Translations under genes and position numbers: made by a program
Notes under the pieces: model-generated
What the model was told of the DNA's origin: nothing
The model's database searches: none
Seen by the model: the letters and a program-made list of their open reading frames with translations, nothing else
DNA from: Xanthomonas phaseoli pv. phaseoli
Lineage (GTDB): Bacteria; Pseudomonadota; Gammaproteobacteria; Xanthomonadales; Xanthomonadaceae
Length of the DNA stretch: 64,000 nt
Direction of reading: 5' to 3'
Assembly: GCA_022749655.1 (NCBI GenBank)
Contig: CP094243.1
Location: forward strand, 1,240,001 to 1,304,000
Shown here: one piece after another, positions 1 through 9,145 of the stretch
Numbering within the stretch: the first letter of the stretch is position 1
How the letters are laid out: each line of letters starts with the position of its first letter

Positions 1-113
1 CCGGCCTGGATCAGGCCATTTTGAAGCGAGTCACGGTCACGGACCAGGTCCGCATCTTCGCTGAAGTAATGTTCAAACAGGTACAGCAGTACATCGAGAA
101 TGCTCTCTTTCAT
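1..113 (-). CDS. smg: Smg family protein (DUF494), N-terminal part only
   Basis: The reverse strand from the ATG at 111-113 encodes a start typical of Smg ([20 protein letters not shown]), and the gene runs off the left edge after about 37 codons. Smg is a small conserved proteobacterial protein of poorly defined function, commonly found directly downstream of dprA. Here it follows dprA on the same strand with a 42-base gap, so the two are probably cotranscribed. Only the first tenth to quarter of the protein is visible, so nothing further can be said about its integrity. Confidence 0.85.
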
Positions 114-155
114 TGCCCTCGGCCTGCGTCGCGCGACGCTGTGGAGGTGAAGAAA

Positions 156-1301
156 CTAAGGATTGCGGGTATAGCGACCGTGCTCGGTGACCACGTCTCC
201 CTCCAGTTCCATGATGAGCAGCATGGATGACAGCGCGGCGGCCGTCAATCCGGTGCGCTGCACCAATGAATCCATAGGGGTTGGGTCGTGGCCCAGTGCT
301 TGCCACAAGCGCTGGTAGTCGGGATCGGAGCGGGCAGGACCGGTGCCAGCGCTGGTCGTTGCCTTGCTGGACAACTCAGTGGGGGCGGCCAGCCGCTCGC
401 GCAAGGCGCTGGCCAATTCGCCAGACAGCTGGCCCAGTCCCTCGATGACCTGTGCGGGCTCCTGCACCAGCGTGGCACCCTGCCGGATCAGGTGATGGCA
501 GCCGCGCGCGAGCGGATTGTGCAGCGAGCCGGGGAGGGCGAACACTTCGCGCCCTGCTTCGGCCGCCAGCCGGGCGGTAATCAACGCGCCCGAGCGCATC
601 GCCGCTTCGACCACCAACGTCCCCAGGGCCAGCCCGGCAATGATCCGGTTGCGGGCCGGGAAGTGCGCCGCGACCGGCGCAGTGCCCGGCAGATATTCGC
701 TGACCACTGCGCCGCGTTCGGTGATGCGATCGCGCAAGCCTAGGTGCCGCTCGGGATAGGCGACATCGACGCCAGTGCCGACGACGGCCACGGTGATGCC
801 GTCGTGCTGGGCCAGTGCGGCCTCGTGTGCGATCGCATCCACGCCGGCGGCCATGCCGCTGACGATGCTCAACCCGGCGCAGGCCAGGCTGGAGGCGAAT
901 GCGCGGGTATGATCGCGGCCGCCGGCAGTGGCCGAGCGGCTGCCGACCACCGCCACGCCCGGGTGCCAGAGGATGTTGGGGTCGCCGTCCACGAACAAGG
1001 CCAGCGGCGGATTGGCGATATGCCGCAGCAGGGCCGGGTAATCCGGATCGCGCCAGCCGATCAGGTGGTGGCCGGGCTGTTCGCACCAGCGCAGCGCGGC
1101 CTCCAGCGCATGTAGATCGGGGTTCTGCAGCAGCGCAGCTTGCACCTCGTCGCACCCAGCTGCGCGCCACGCCCCCGGCCCGGCTGCCAGCATTTCGGAC
1201 GCTGATCCGTACGAGGTCAGCAATTTTCGGCGCGGCGGGCTGCGGCCGCCTGCCAGCAGCAGGATCAGGAGTGCGCGCAGGTCGGGAGCGGTTTGGGCCA
1301 T
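156..1301 (-). CDS. dprA: DNA-processing protein DprA
   Basis: 381 residues. DprA binds single-stranded DNA entering by transformation and loads RecA on it in the cytoplasm. The Rossmann-like core shows VVGSRSAT, SGMAAGVDAIAHEAAL and GVDVAYPERH, the usual signature blocks of the family (SMF/DprA, PF02481). The C-terminal about 65 residues (from the DPDYQRLWQALGHDPTPMD area) resemble the DprA winged-helix domain. The start MAQTAPDLRALLILLLAGG fits the usual length. It is followed by smg, and a LysM gene lies upstream on the same strand, a gene order common in gammaproteobacteria. No defect is seen. Confidence 0.95.
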   Translation of the reverse strand: MAQTAPDLRALLILLLAGGRSPPRRKLLTSYGSASEMLAAGPGAWRAAGCDEVQAALLQNPDLHALEAALRWCEQPGHHLIGWRDPDYPALLRHIANPPLALFVDGDPNILWHPGVAVVGSRSATAGGRDHTRAFASSLACAGLSIVSGMAAGVDAIAHEAALAQHDGITVAVVGTGVDVAYPERHLGLRDRITERGAVVSEYLPGTAPVAAHFPARNRIIAGLALGTLVVEAAMRSGALITARLAAEAGREVFALPGSLHNPLARGCHHLIRQGATLVQEPAQVIEGLGQLSGELASALRERLAAPTELSSKATTSAGTGPARSDPDYQRLWQALGHDPTPMDSLVQRTGLTAAALSSMLLIMELEGDVVTEHGRYTRNP

Positions 1302-1372
1302 ACATCCAGGCTAGGCCGCAAACGACGACGGCGCCCTCGGGCGCCGTCGCGTTGGTGCATCGGATCTTTCGC

Positions 1373-2509
1373 TTATTGCGCGTCAGGATGCTTGACGAAA
1401 TAGCCCAGGCCGGTCGGCTTGACGCTTTCCATCACCAGCGCATAGCTGACCTTGTCGAAGGTGCGGAACACCATGGCATGCGAGGCGTACTCGTCGGGCA
1501 GGCCGACGGTGGAGCCGGACGGGCCGCTGAAATCGTCGTCGGTCCGCGAGAAGCGCGAGTGCTTGACGCGGTCGCTGACCGTGCGGCCCTTGCGCCAAAT
1601 CGAGAACACCGTGCCGTTGTTGATGCCTTCGCGGGCGCCGCCGGAGATGGCGATCACATCGCGCGTGCCGCCAACGATGAAGGCGTCGGAGATGGCCAGC
1701 ACGCGCAGTTCGGTTTGCAGCGGCTGTTCCGAGGGCGGATGCGGGATGAACTGCAGATCGTACGGCTGCGCTTCGACCGCCACGATGCGATCGCCGGCGC
1801 GCACTTCGCGGCCGCTGTCCTGCAGCAGCAGGGTCGCCGCCTTGGAGTTGCCGCCCGCCGCGCTGCGGGTGATGGTGCCGACGTTGACCTGCGCCATCTC
1901 GTAGCCGAGGAACTCGCGGCGCGTGCTCGGCGCGATGAAGTTCTTCCAGATGTTGCCCGAGCCGGCGGTGATGTTACCGGCCATGTCCAGGTCTTCGTTG
2001 TGCTTGGGCAGACTGAACTTCACGGTCGGGCGGACCACAGCAAAGCGCTGGCCCGGCTGGGCATTTTCCAGACCGACCACGTAGGCGACCTGGCCGGTGG
2101 TGGCACGCGTGCGACCGCCTTCCAGACCCACGACATACGGCAACTGGTCGAAGTCGTCGACCACGCGCAGGTTCTTCAGGAACGGCTCGACGTCGGCCAG
2201 CGGAATGGCGTTGATCGGCGCTTCCTGGCGCGGGCCGGGCTGGATCGTGCCTTTGCCGACCCGGTCCAGATAGGCCAGGCTGATCACGTCACCCGGATAG
2301 ATCAGGTGCGGATTCTGAATCTGCGGATTGGCTTGCCAGATTTCCGGCCACAGCCACGGTTTTTGCAGGAAACGCCCAGCGATGTCCCACAAGGTATCGC
2401 CCTTGCGGACCACATAGGTGTCTGGATGCTCGCCCACCGCTTGCGCGGCAGCGTAGGTCGCGACGGTCAGCATCGCCGCAGCGACGACCGTACGAAGTCG
2501 GTTCAACAT
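1373..2509 (-). CDS. Exported LysM-domain protein
   Basis: 378 residues from the ATG at 2507-2509. This start is preferred over one 39 bases upstream because it directly begins a signal peptide (MLNRLRTVVAAAMLTVATYA, then AQA) and follows a GAAGG ribosome site. Residues about 30-75 form a LysM peptidoglycan-binding domain (YVVRKGDTLWDIAGRFL ... NPHLIYPGDVI). The remaining about 300 residues are a conserved region of unknown fold often seen with this LysM in the dprA/def neighbourhood. Probably periplasmic and wall-associated. It is transcribed divergently from def across a 130-base gap that must hold both promoters, and lies upstream of dprA with a 71-base gap. Confidence 0.85.
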   Translation of the reverse strand: MLNRLRTVVAAAMLTVATYAAAQAVGEHPDTYVVRKGDTLWDIAGRFLQKPWLWPEIWQANPQIQNPHLIYPGDVISLAYLDRVGKGTIQPGPRQEAPINAIPLADVEPFLKNLRVVDDFDQLPYVVGLEGGRTRATTGQVAYVVGLENAQPGQRFAVVRPTVKFSLPKHNEDLDMAGNITAGSGNIWKNFIAPSTRREFLGYEMAQVNVGTITRSAAGGNSKAATLLLQDSGREVRAGDRIVAVEAQPYDLQFIPHPPSEQPLQTELRVLAISDAFIVGGTRDVIAISGGAREGINNGTVFSIWRKGRTVSDRVKHSRFSRTDDDFSGPSGSTVGLPDEYASHAMVFRTFDKVSYALVMESVKPTGLGYFVKHPDAQ

Positions 2510-2640
2510 AGGTGCCTTCTTGCCTGATTCCCCAACAGGTCTGCGCACTATAGTCTAGAAACCGGGGCGCCACGCAAGCATTGCGCTAGAATGACAGCGT
2601 CTTGCCGGCGCCGCGCCGGTGTTTCCAGACGGGTAACCCC

Positions 2641-3153
2641 ATGGCTTTGCTCCCAATTCTTGAGTTTCCGGACCCGCGGCTGCGCACCAAGGCCGTGCCG
2701 GTCGATGCTGCCGAGGTCACCAGCCAGGCGTTCCAGACGCTGCTGGACGACATGTTCCAGACCATGTACGAGGCGCCCGGCATTGGCCTGGCTGCCAGTC
2801 AGGTGGACGTGCACAAGCGATTCATGGTGATCGACATCAGCGAGGAGAAAAACCTGCCGCAGGTGTTCGTCAACCCCGAGATCGTGAGCAAGCAGGGCGA
2901 GCAGTTGTATCAGGAAGGCTGCCTGTCGGTGCCCGGCATCTATGCCGATGTCAGCCGCGCAGATGCGATCACCGTGCGCTATCTGGACCGTCAGGGCCAG
3001 GCGCAGGAACTGCAGGCCGACGGCCTGCTGGCCGTGTGCATCCAGCACGAGATGGACCATCTGGACGGCAAGCTGTTCGTGGATTATCTCTCGCCGCTCA
3101 AGCGCGAAATGGTGCGCAAGAAGCTGGCCAAACAGCGCAAGCATGTGGCTTGA
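2641..3153 (+). CDS. def: Peptide deformylase
   Basis: 170 residues, the usual length. It removes the formyl group from the N-terminal methionine of nascent proteins using a metal ion. All three family motifs are present: GIGLAASQ (residues 47-54), EGCLSVPG with metal-binding Cys94, and QHEMDHLDG with His136, catalytic Glu137 and His140. The ATG at 2641 gives the standard [15 protein letters not shown] start. An in-frame ATG 39 bases upstream lies in non-conserved sequence. It is divergent from the LysM gene and followed by fmt after a 394-base spacer that carries repeats. Confidence 0.97.
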   Translation: MALLPILEFPDPRLRTKAVPVDAAEVTSQAFQTLLDDMFQTMYEAPGIGLAASQVDVHKRFMVIDISEEKNLPQVFVNPEIVSKQGEQLYQEGCLSVPGIYADVSRADAITVRYLDRQGQAQELQADGLLAVCIQHEMDHLDGKLFVDYLSPLKREMVRKKLAKQRKHVA

Positions 3154-3154
3154 G

Positions 3155-3546
3155 GGCTGGGATTTGGGATTGGGGATTCGGGATTGGCAAAAGCAGATTT
3201 TTGTTGCTCTTTGAGTCTGCTGGTTTCACATCGTTGAGCGCTCACTTCAGTGCGACCGCATGGCGATGCATTGCGATCGCGCCAAGTCTGCGGGCGAAAG
3301 GCCGTGAAACTTTGGATCCGCGAGTCGTGATCGATAAGCCGCTGCCTGTAGCTGGCATTCGATTCTCGGTTGCCACTCCTGCTTCTCGATGCGCTCGATT
3401 CGGGATGATCCACGCAGGCCCTGGCGCCGGTTAGCCGAATCTTCCATTGCAGGTCTCGCTTCCACCTCTTGGCTTCACGCTACTCCCGCCCCGGCCAGCA
3501 CCTTCGCCGTTGCCCATCCCGAATCCCAAATCCCGAATCCCCGCCC
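3155..3546. repeat. Spacer bracketed by inverted GGGATT-type repeats
   Basis: The whole def-fmt spacer has no convincing gene. Its left end (about 3160-3187) is a run of GGGATTTGGGATTGGGGATT-like heptamers and its right end (about 3514-3541) is the same motif in reverse complement (CCCGAATCCCAAATCCCGAA). The two arms could pair over a loop of about 325 bases. Similar single arms occur at 11112-11145 and 19135-19170 in this window. This is the short intergenic repeat commonly seen in Xanthomonas genomes. Its function is unknown. Confidence 0.6.
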
Positions 3547-3547
3547 T

Positions 3548-4471
3548 ATGAGAATCATCTTCGCCGGTACGCCGGATTTTGCCGTTCCGTCGCTACGCGC
3601 CGCCGCGCAGCGCCATGAGGTGGTGGCGGTGTACACGCAGCCGGATCGCCCGGCCGGGCGTGGCCGCGGGTTGATGCCCTCGCCGGTCAAGATCGAGGCG
3701 ATTGCGCGCGGCATTCCGGTGTTCCAGCCGCAGACGCTGCGTTCGCCCGAAGCATTGGCGACGTTGCGTGCGCTGGATGCGGACCTGATGGTGGTGGTGG
3801 CTTACGGGTTGATCCTGCCGAAGGCCGTGCTGGCCGCGCCGACGCACGGCTGCTGGAACGTGCATGCCTCGTTGCTGCCGCGCTGGCGTGGCGCCGCGCC
3901 GATCCAGCGTGCGATCGAGGCTGGCGACACCGAGACCGGGGTGTGCCTGATGCAGATGGAAGCCGGGTTGGACACCGGCCCGGTGCTGCTGTCGCAGCGC
4001 ATCGAAATTGGCGAGCAGGACACCGGCGGGCAGCTGCACGACCGGCTGGCCGCGCTGGGCGCGCAGGTGCTGTCCGATGGCCTGGGTCTGTTGCGCGCCG
4101 GCATCCGTCCGGTGGCGCAACCGCAGCCGGCCGACGGGGTCACCTATGCGCACAAGCTGGACAAGGCGCAGGCGCGACTGGATTGGGCGCAGCCGGCGCA
4201 GGAACTGGCGCGGCGTGTGCGCGCGTTCAACCCGTGGCCGGTCGCCGAGGCGATCCTGGCTGGCGAGCGCGTGCGCCTGCATGGGGCGGTGGCGCTTGAA
4301 CTGGCCCATCAACAGCCTCCGGGCACCCTGCTGGCGGCCAGCAAGCAGGGCATCGATATCGCCTGCGGCGAGGGTGCGCTGCGCGTGCGCGTGCTCCAGC
4401 GCGAGGGCGGCAAGGCGATTACCGCCGCCGATTACCTCAATGCGCGGCGCGACTTGCCGGCGCTGCGCTGA
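3548..4471 (+). CDS. fmt: Methionyl-tRNA formyltransferase
   Basis: 307 residues. Transfers a formyl group from 10-formyltetrahydrofolate to Met-tRNA(fMet). The start [16 protein letters not shown] is the canonical N-terminus, and the catalytic-domain signature [16 protein letters not shown] follows the WNVHA block. The C-terminal OB-like domain begins near residue 210. An upstream in-frame ATG at 3389 would add non-conserved residues read from the repeat spacer and was rejected. The stop overlaps the ATG of rsmB by one base (TGATG), so translation of the two is probably coupled. Confidence 0.97.
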   Translation: MRIIFAGTPDFAVPSLRAAAQRHEVVAVYTQPDRPAGRGRGLMPSPVKIEAIARGIPVFQPQTLRSPEALATLRALDADLMVVVAYGLILPKAVLAAPTHGCWNVHASLLPRWRGAAPIQRAIEAGDTETGVCLMQMEAGLDTGPVLLSQRIEIGEQDTGGQLHDRLAALGAQVLSDGLGLLRAGIRPVAQPQPADGVTYAHKLDKAQARLDWAQPAQELARRVRAFNPWPVAEAILAGERVRLHGAVALELAHQQPPGTLLAASKQGIDIACGEGALRVRVLQREGGKAITAADYLNARRDLPALR

Positions 4472-5780
4472 TGTCGGCCGATACCGCAACCGCCGGCGTT
4501 GGCTCGCGCCTGGCCGCCGCACGTGTGCTGACGGCGGTGTTCGATCAGGGCCGGTCGTTGAAGGCCGAACTCGCCGCGACCTTGCCCGGCATCGGCGATC
4601 CGCGCGATCGCGCGCTGGTGGAGGCGATCTGCTTTGCGGTCATTCGCCGGCGCCCGGCCTATGACGTGGCGTTGCGGCAATGGCTGGAACGTGCATTGCC
4701 GCCCCGCGATGCCGAACTCAAGGCGCTGCTGATGGTCGGTTTCGCCCAACTGGACGTGCTGCAGCTGCCCGCGCACGCCGCCTTATCGGCCACCGTGGAT
4801 GCGTGCCGCGCACTGGGCCGGCCCCGTCAGGCCGGCATGGTCAACGCGATCCTGCGGCGCGCCCAGCGCGAAGGATTTCCGGCGGTGGCCGACGATGCCG
4901 GTTGGCCGTCGTGGCTGCGCAAGCAGTTGCGCGCGGACTGGGGCGATCGTGCCGAAGCCATTTTTACCGCCAGCGCGCAGATGGCGCCGATGTGGCTGCG
5001 CGTGCGGCGTTCGCGCATCGACCCGGCGGGCTACGTCGCACGGCTGGCCGAACTGGGCATTGCCGCGCAGACCGATGCAGTGCTGCCGGATGCGGTGCGC
5101 CTGCACAATGCCGTGCCGGTGAGCCAGTTGCCGGGCTTCTCCGAAGGCGATGTTTCGGTGCAAGACGGCTCTGCCCAGCAGGTGGCCGATGCGTTGAGCC
5201 TGGCGCCGTCGGCACGCGTGCTCGATGCCTGCGCGGCGCCGGGGGCAAGGCGGCGCATCTGCTGGAGCGCCATCCCGGCTTGCAGCTCACCGCGCTGGAT
5301 GTGGATGCGCGCCGCCTGGAGCGCGTGCAGCAGACCTTGCAGCGCACGGTCCCCGATGCGCAGGTGGCAATGCAGGCGGCCGACGCCGCCGAGACGGACG
5401 CGTGGTGGGACGGCCAGCAGTTCGATGCAGTGCTGCTGGACGCGCCCTGTTCGGCCACCGGCGTGGTGCGTCGTCAACCGGATGTGCTGCTGCACCGCCG
5501 CGCCGACGATATCGATGCGCTATGTGCGCTGCAGGCGCGGCTACTGGATGCGACCTGGCGCACGCTGCGCCCGGGCGGACACTTGCTGTACACCACCTGC
5601 TCGCTGTTGGCGCGCGAGAACCAGGCCCAGGTCGAGGCATTCCTGCAGCGCACTCCCGACGCACAGGCGCAGCCGTTGGGTGCGCAGTTCGGGCATGCCG
5701 CCGGCGCCGGACGTCAGCGGTTTCCAGGCGAGCAGCACTGCGACGGATTTTTCTACGCGCTTTTGCTAAAAGCCTCCTGA
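4471..5780 (+). pseudogene. rsmB: 16S rRNA m5C967 methyltransferase RsmB, frameshifted
   Basis: The first about 255 codons (NusB-like RNA-binding domain, then the start of the methyltransferase) read to DACAAPG. There one base, most simply a C, is missing in the run GCCGGGGGCAAG at 5239-5248. The normal GGKAAHLLE continuation and the rest of the domain lie in the next frame up to 5780: [11 protein letters not shown] with one conserved Cys, and [14 protein letters not shown] with the second. Restoring one base gives about 436 residues, full length for Sun/RsmB. The lesion falls in the SAM-binding loop, so the protein as written would be inactive. RsmB is dispensable in other bacteria, so real loss and sequencing error are both possible. 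Confidence 0.85.
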
Positions 5781-5829
5781 TCGCGCGCGAAGTCCAGCGC
5801 TCCACCTTTGCGACCGACTGCCGCCCGAC

Positions 5830-7551
5830 ATGTTCAAGAATCGCGCTTCCACCGATGTCTGGTTGCTGGCCATGACCGCCGTGCTGGTGATTGGTGCCGG
5901 CCTGGGTTTGCGTGACCCGTGGCCGGCGGACGAGCCGCGCTTTGCGCTGGTGGCCAAGCAGATGGTGTTGAGCGGCGACTGGTTGTTCCCGCATCGCGGC
6001 AACGAGCTGTATTCGGACAAGCCACCGATGCTGATGTGGCTGCAGGCGGTGTTCTACACGCTGCTGGGCAATTGGCGGGTGGCGTTCCTGCTGCCGTCGT
6101 TGCTGGCCGCGCTGGGCACATTGGCCTGCGTCTACGATCTGGGTCGGCGGCTGTGGACCCGCCGCGTCGGCGTGTATGCAGCCTGGATGCTGCTGTTTAC
6201 GCTGCACTTCACCTTTCAGGCCAAGAAGGCGCAGATCGACCCGCTGGTGGTGTTCTGGATCACCCTGGCCAATTACGGCCTGCTGCGGCATCTGCTGATG
6301 GGCCCGGCCTGGCGCTGGTGGACGCTGGGCTGGTTCGCCGCCGGGTTGGGCGTGATCACCAAGGGCGTTGGCATCATCGCGCTGCTGATGCTGATCCCGG
6401 CCGGAATTGCAGCGGCGCGTGGCTGGCCGGGCGTACGCGCGCATGTGCGCGACCGGCGCTTCTGGCTGGGGCCGCTGTTCTTCTTCGTGGCGATCGCGCT
6501 GTGGTTCGTTCCGATGATGGTGACCGCACTGACCGCTGGCCAGTCCGAATACCGCGTGTATCTCAACGACATCCTGCTGCGCCAGACCGCCAAGCGCTAC
6601 GCCAGCTCCTGGGATCATGCGCAGCCGGTCTGGTACCACCTGCAAAGCATGGCCACGATGTGGCTGCCGACCATCCTGCTGCTGCCGTGGGCGATTCCGG
6701 CGTGGCGGCGTCGGCTGAAACGGCGCGATCCGCGCTATCTGCTGCCGTTGGCCTGGTGGCTGCTGGTGCTGGTGTTCTTCACCATTCCCAGCGGCAAGCG
6801 CGATGTGTACATCCTGCCGGCGCTGCCGATGTTCTGCCTGGCGCTGGCGCCGCTGGCGCCCGGCCTGCTGCGCCGGGCTGGCGTGCAGCGGCTGCTGTTC
6901 GGGTTCGGGCTGCTGCTGGCAGTGGTGTTTTGTGCAGGCGGCGCGGCAATGCTGATTGGCCACCCGGGCTTCGAGCAGAAGATCATGGACAGCCGCGGGG
7001 TCGGCAGCGAAGCCACCGACCCGCTGGGCTGGCTGTTGCTGGCGGTGGGTACCTGGGGCATCGCCAGCCTGCTGCTGATGCGCGTGCGCCGCTCCGCGTT
7101 GGCGGTGGTCTCGCTGCTTGGCGCGTGGTGGGTGGCGTTCGGGCTGGTGTGCTACCCGATCTTCAACGATTCCAGTTCGGCCGGTGCGGTGATGCGCGAG
7201 GCCGGGCGCCGCATTGGCCCGGATGCGCAACTCGGGCTGGTGGCGTGGAAGGAGCAGAACCTGCTGATGGCCGACCGGCCTGCGCAGACCTTCGGCTTCA
7301 AGGTGCCGTGGGAGACCCAGTTGCAGCGCGGCGTGGCCTGGCAGGCAGAACAACCCGACCAGCGCTGGCTGATGGCTCAGGAGACCGCATTGCTGGCCTG
7401 CGTGGATCGCAGCCGCAGCCAGTTGGTGGGCGTGGCCAACCGCCGGCGCTGGTGGTTGGTGCCGGCCGATGCGGTGCGCGGCCCCTGCGTGGCCAGCTCC
7501 AGCGAGCGTGCGGTGGAAGCAAAGGAGCAGGGCAACCTGGATACCGAATGA
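5830..7551 (+). CDS. GT39/ArnT-like membrane glycosyltransferase
   Basis: 573 residues with about a dozen hydrophobic segments. The first periplasmic loop carries RDPWPADEPRFALVAKQM, equivalent to the acidic DE motif of dolichol/undecaprenyl-phosphate sugar transferases (PMT_2, ArnT), and SDKPPMLMWLQAV follows. Such enzymes move a sugar from a polyprenyl phosphate carrier to lipid A, a protein or another acceptor on the periplasmic side. The acceptor cannot be told from sequence. It is followed by an O-antigen-ligase-like gene on the same strand and, further on, other envelope glycan genes, so a lipopolysaccharide role is likely. The gene is intact although rsmB just upstream is not. Confidence 0.8.
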   Translation: MFKNRASTDVWLLAMTAVLVIGAGLGLRDPWPADEPRFALVAKQMVLSGDWLFPHRGNELYSDKPPMLMWLQAVFYTLLGNWRVAFLLPSLLAALGTLACVYDLGRRLWTRRVGVYAAWMLLFTLHFTFQAKKAQIDPLVVFWITLANYGLLRHLLMGPAWRWWTLGWFAAGLGVITKGVGIIALLMLIPAGIAAARGWPGVRAHVRDRRFWLGPLFFFVAIALWFVPMMVTALTAGQSEYRVYLNDILLRQTAKRYASSWDHAQPVWYHLQSMATMWLPTILLLPWAIPAWRRRLKRRDPRYLLPLAWWLLVLVFFTIPSGKRDVYILPALPMFCLALAPLAPGLLRRAGVQRLLFGFGLLLAVVFCAGGAAMLIGHPGFEQKIMDSRGVGSEATDPLGWLLLAVGTWGIASLLLMRVRRSALAVVSLLGAWWVAFGLVCYPIFNDSSSAGAVMREAGRRIGPDAQLGLVAWKEQNLLMADRPAQTFGFKVPWETQLQRGVAWQAEQPDQRWLMAQETALLACVDRSRSQLVGVANRRRWWLVPADAVRGPCVASSSERAVEAKEQGNLDTE

Positions 7552-7716
7552 GCCAGCCGACCCCACCGGCACGCGCACGTGCCAGGTGCCATTGGCGTGG
7601 CGTCAATGCAGCGGCCGGTAGCTGTCTAGCAGGGATTCATGCGTCGCATCGTTAGCTTGGCCGGCGCTGCCCAAGCCCGGCCACTGCGTCGCCTTCCCTT
7701 TCCCACCGATTTTTAG

Positions 7717-8994
7717 ATGAATTCCTTGCGTCCCCAACCCGCGTCGCTGTCGCCCTCTGTCCCGACCACCTCGCGGGCAGGCGTGCGCATTGCCGAGCTG
7801 GGCGCGTTCGCATTGACTGCGCTGGTGGTGAGCATGCCGAGCGGGTTGCTGCCGTTCGGCCTGTGCCTGCTGCTGGGTTCGCTGATGGGCTGGCGCAGCC
7901 TGCGTGACGGCATTGCCGCGCGCGAATGGTCGTTGCGCGTGGTGGGATGGCTGACGGTGGCGGTGATCGCGATGTCGCTGCTGTCGATCGCGTTGTTCGA
8001 GCACGGGCTACGCGATGTGGGCAATCGCTCGCGCTTCCTGGTGCTGCCTTGGGCAGCACTGTGGGCCTATGCGTTGCAGCCGCGCCAACTGTGGTTGTGG
8101 CGCGGTGCCTTGGTCGGCGTATTTGCGGCCATGCTGATCGCGCTGTTGCAGGTGATGAACGGCGCCGACCGCGCCGAAGGCTTCACCAACGCCATTGTGT
8201 TTGCCGACATAGTGCTGATGTTGCTGGTGGTGGCGGTGTTCTGCCGCCCGCCCGGCAGCGTGCGCTGGCTGGTGGGCGCGGCGATCGCCACCGTGGTGGT
8301 GATCGTGCTCAGCGGCAGCCGCGGGGTGTGGCTGGCGATGCTGGCCACGGTGGGCGTGCTGATCTGGGGTGCGCCCTGGCACAGCACGCGCGTGCGCTTG
8401 CTGACCTTCGTCGGCGGCGCGGTGCTGGCGGTGGGTGTCGCGCTCAGCGTGCCGGCGCTGACCGATCAGATGCGCCTGGGCGAATTGCAGCGCGACCTGC
8501 AGCGTTACGAAGTGGGCGACACCGATTCGTCGGCCGGTGCCCGTATCGAACGCCTGCATGTGGCTTGGGACACGGTAACGGCGCACCCGCTGACCGGTGT
8601 GGGCGTTGGTCGTTTCGACGATGCGATGCACGACCTGCCGGCCTGTGCCGCCGATCCGGCGTTGTTCCGTTGCCAGCTGGGGCATGCGCACAACGATCTG
8701 GCCGAGTGGAGTGCCACCCAGGGCGTGCCCGGCCTGTTGCTGCTGCTTGCCGTCTACGGCGTGCCGCTGTGGATGTTCGTGCGATTGCATCGGCGCAGCG
8801 GGCAGCAGCAGTTCCGCGGCCCGGCGGCGGCCGGGGTGATGCTCGTGATCAGTTATGCCTTGTGCGGCCTGACCCAATCGATGTTTGCGCACCAGGTGGC
8901 GGCGAGCTTCTATACAGCCATGGTCGGCGTGTTGGTGGGTCTTTCCGCGCGGCAGGCGCAACAGGCGCAGTCGGACGTGGCGAGCACTCGATAG
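7717..8994 (+). CDS. O-antigen ligase / polymerase-like membrane protein
   Basis: 425 residues with about ten to twelve transmembrane segments and one large periplasmic loop (residues about 245-325) between late helices, the layout of WaaL/Wzy (PF04932). The loop contains AGARIERLHVAWDTVTAHPLTGVGVGRFDD and, before the next helix, CQLGHAHNDLAEWSATQGVPG. The G-x-G and H-x-H-N-x-x-L pattern is typical of the family. It probably joins O-chain or another glycan to lipid A-core at the periplasmic face. It lies between a GT39 enzyme and a core-type GT2, in keeping with lipopolysaccharide assembly. Ligase and polymerase cannot be separated by sequence alone. Confidence 0.8.
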   Translation: MNSLRPQPASLSPSVPTTSRAGVRIAELGAFALTALVVSMPSGLLPFGLCLLLGSLMGWRSLRDGIAAREWSLRVVGWLTVAVIAMSLLSIALFEHGLRDVGNRSRFLVLPWAALWAYALQPRQLWLWRGALVGVFAAMLIALLQVMNGADRAEGFTNAIVFADIVLMLLVVAVFCRPPGSVRWLVGAAIATVVVIVLSGSRGVWLAMLATVGVLIWGAPWHSTRVRLLTFVGGAVLAVGVALSVPALTDQMRLGELQRDLQRYEVGDTDSSAGARIERLHVAWDTVTAHPLTGVGVGRFDDAMHDLPACAADPALFRCQLGHAHNDLAEWSATQGVPGLLLLLAVYGVPLWMFVRLHRRSGQQQFRGPAAAGVMLVISYALCGLTQSMFAHQVAASFYTAMVGVLVGLSARQAQQAQSDVASTR

Positions 8995-9145
8995 CGGCGG
9001 ATGACCCACCGGCTGCAGGTGGCGTATGCACCAGCAGCGCGCCTGCAGTGCCTGAGCTCACGCGTGTGCAGAAACAGACGGGGGCGTTGTTGGAGTCGGG
9101 GTGCGTTGGCTTGCACATGCCGCTTGTGCGCACCGTCGGCGGCTT

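Noticed and set aside
5287..7578. 763-codon open frame on the minus strand opposite the GT39 gene
   Set aside because: Composition (His/Gln/Arg/Pro-rich, low complexity) is that of an antisense shadow in high G+C DNA, and the plus-strand gene is a clear membrane enzyme.
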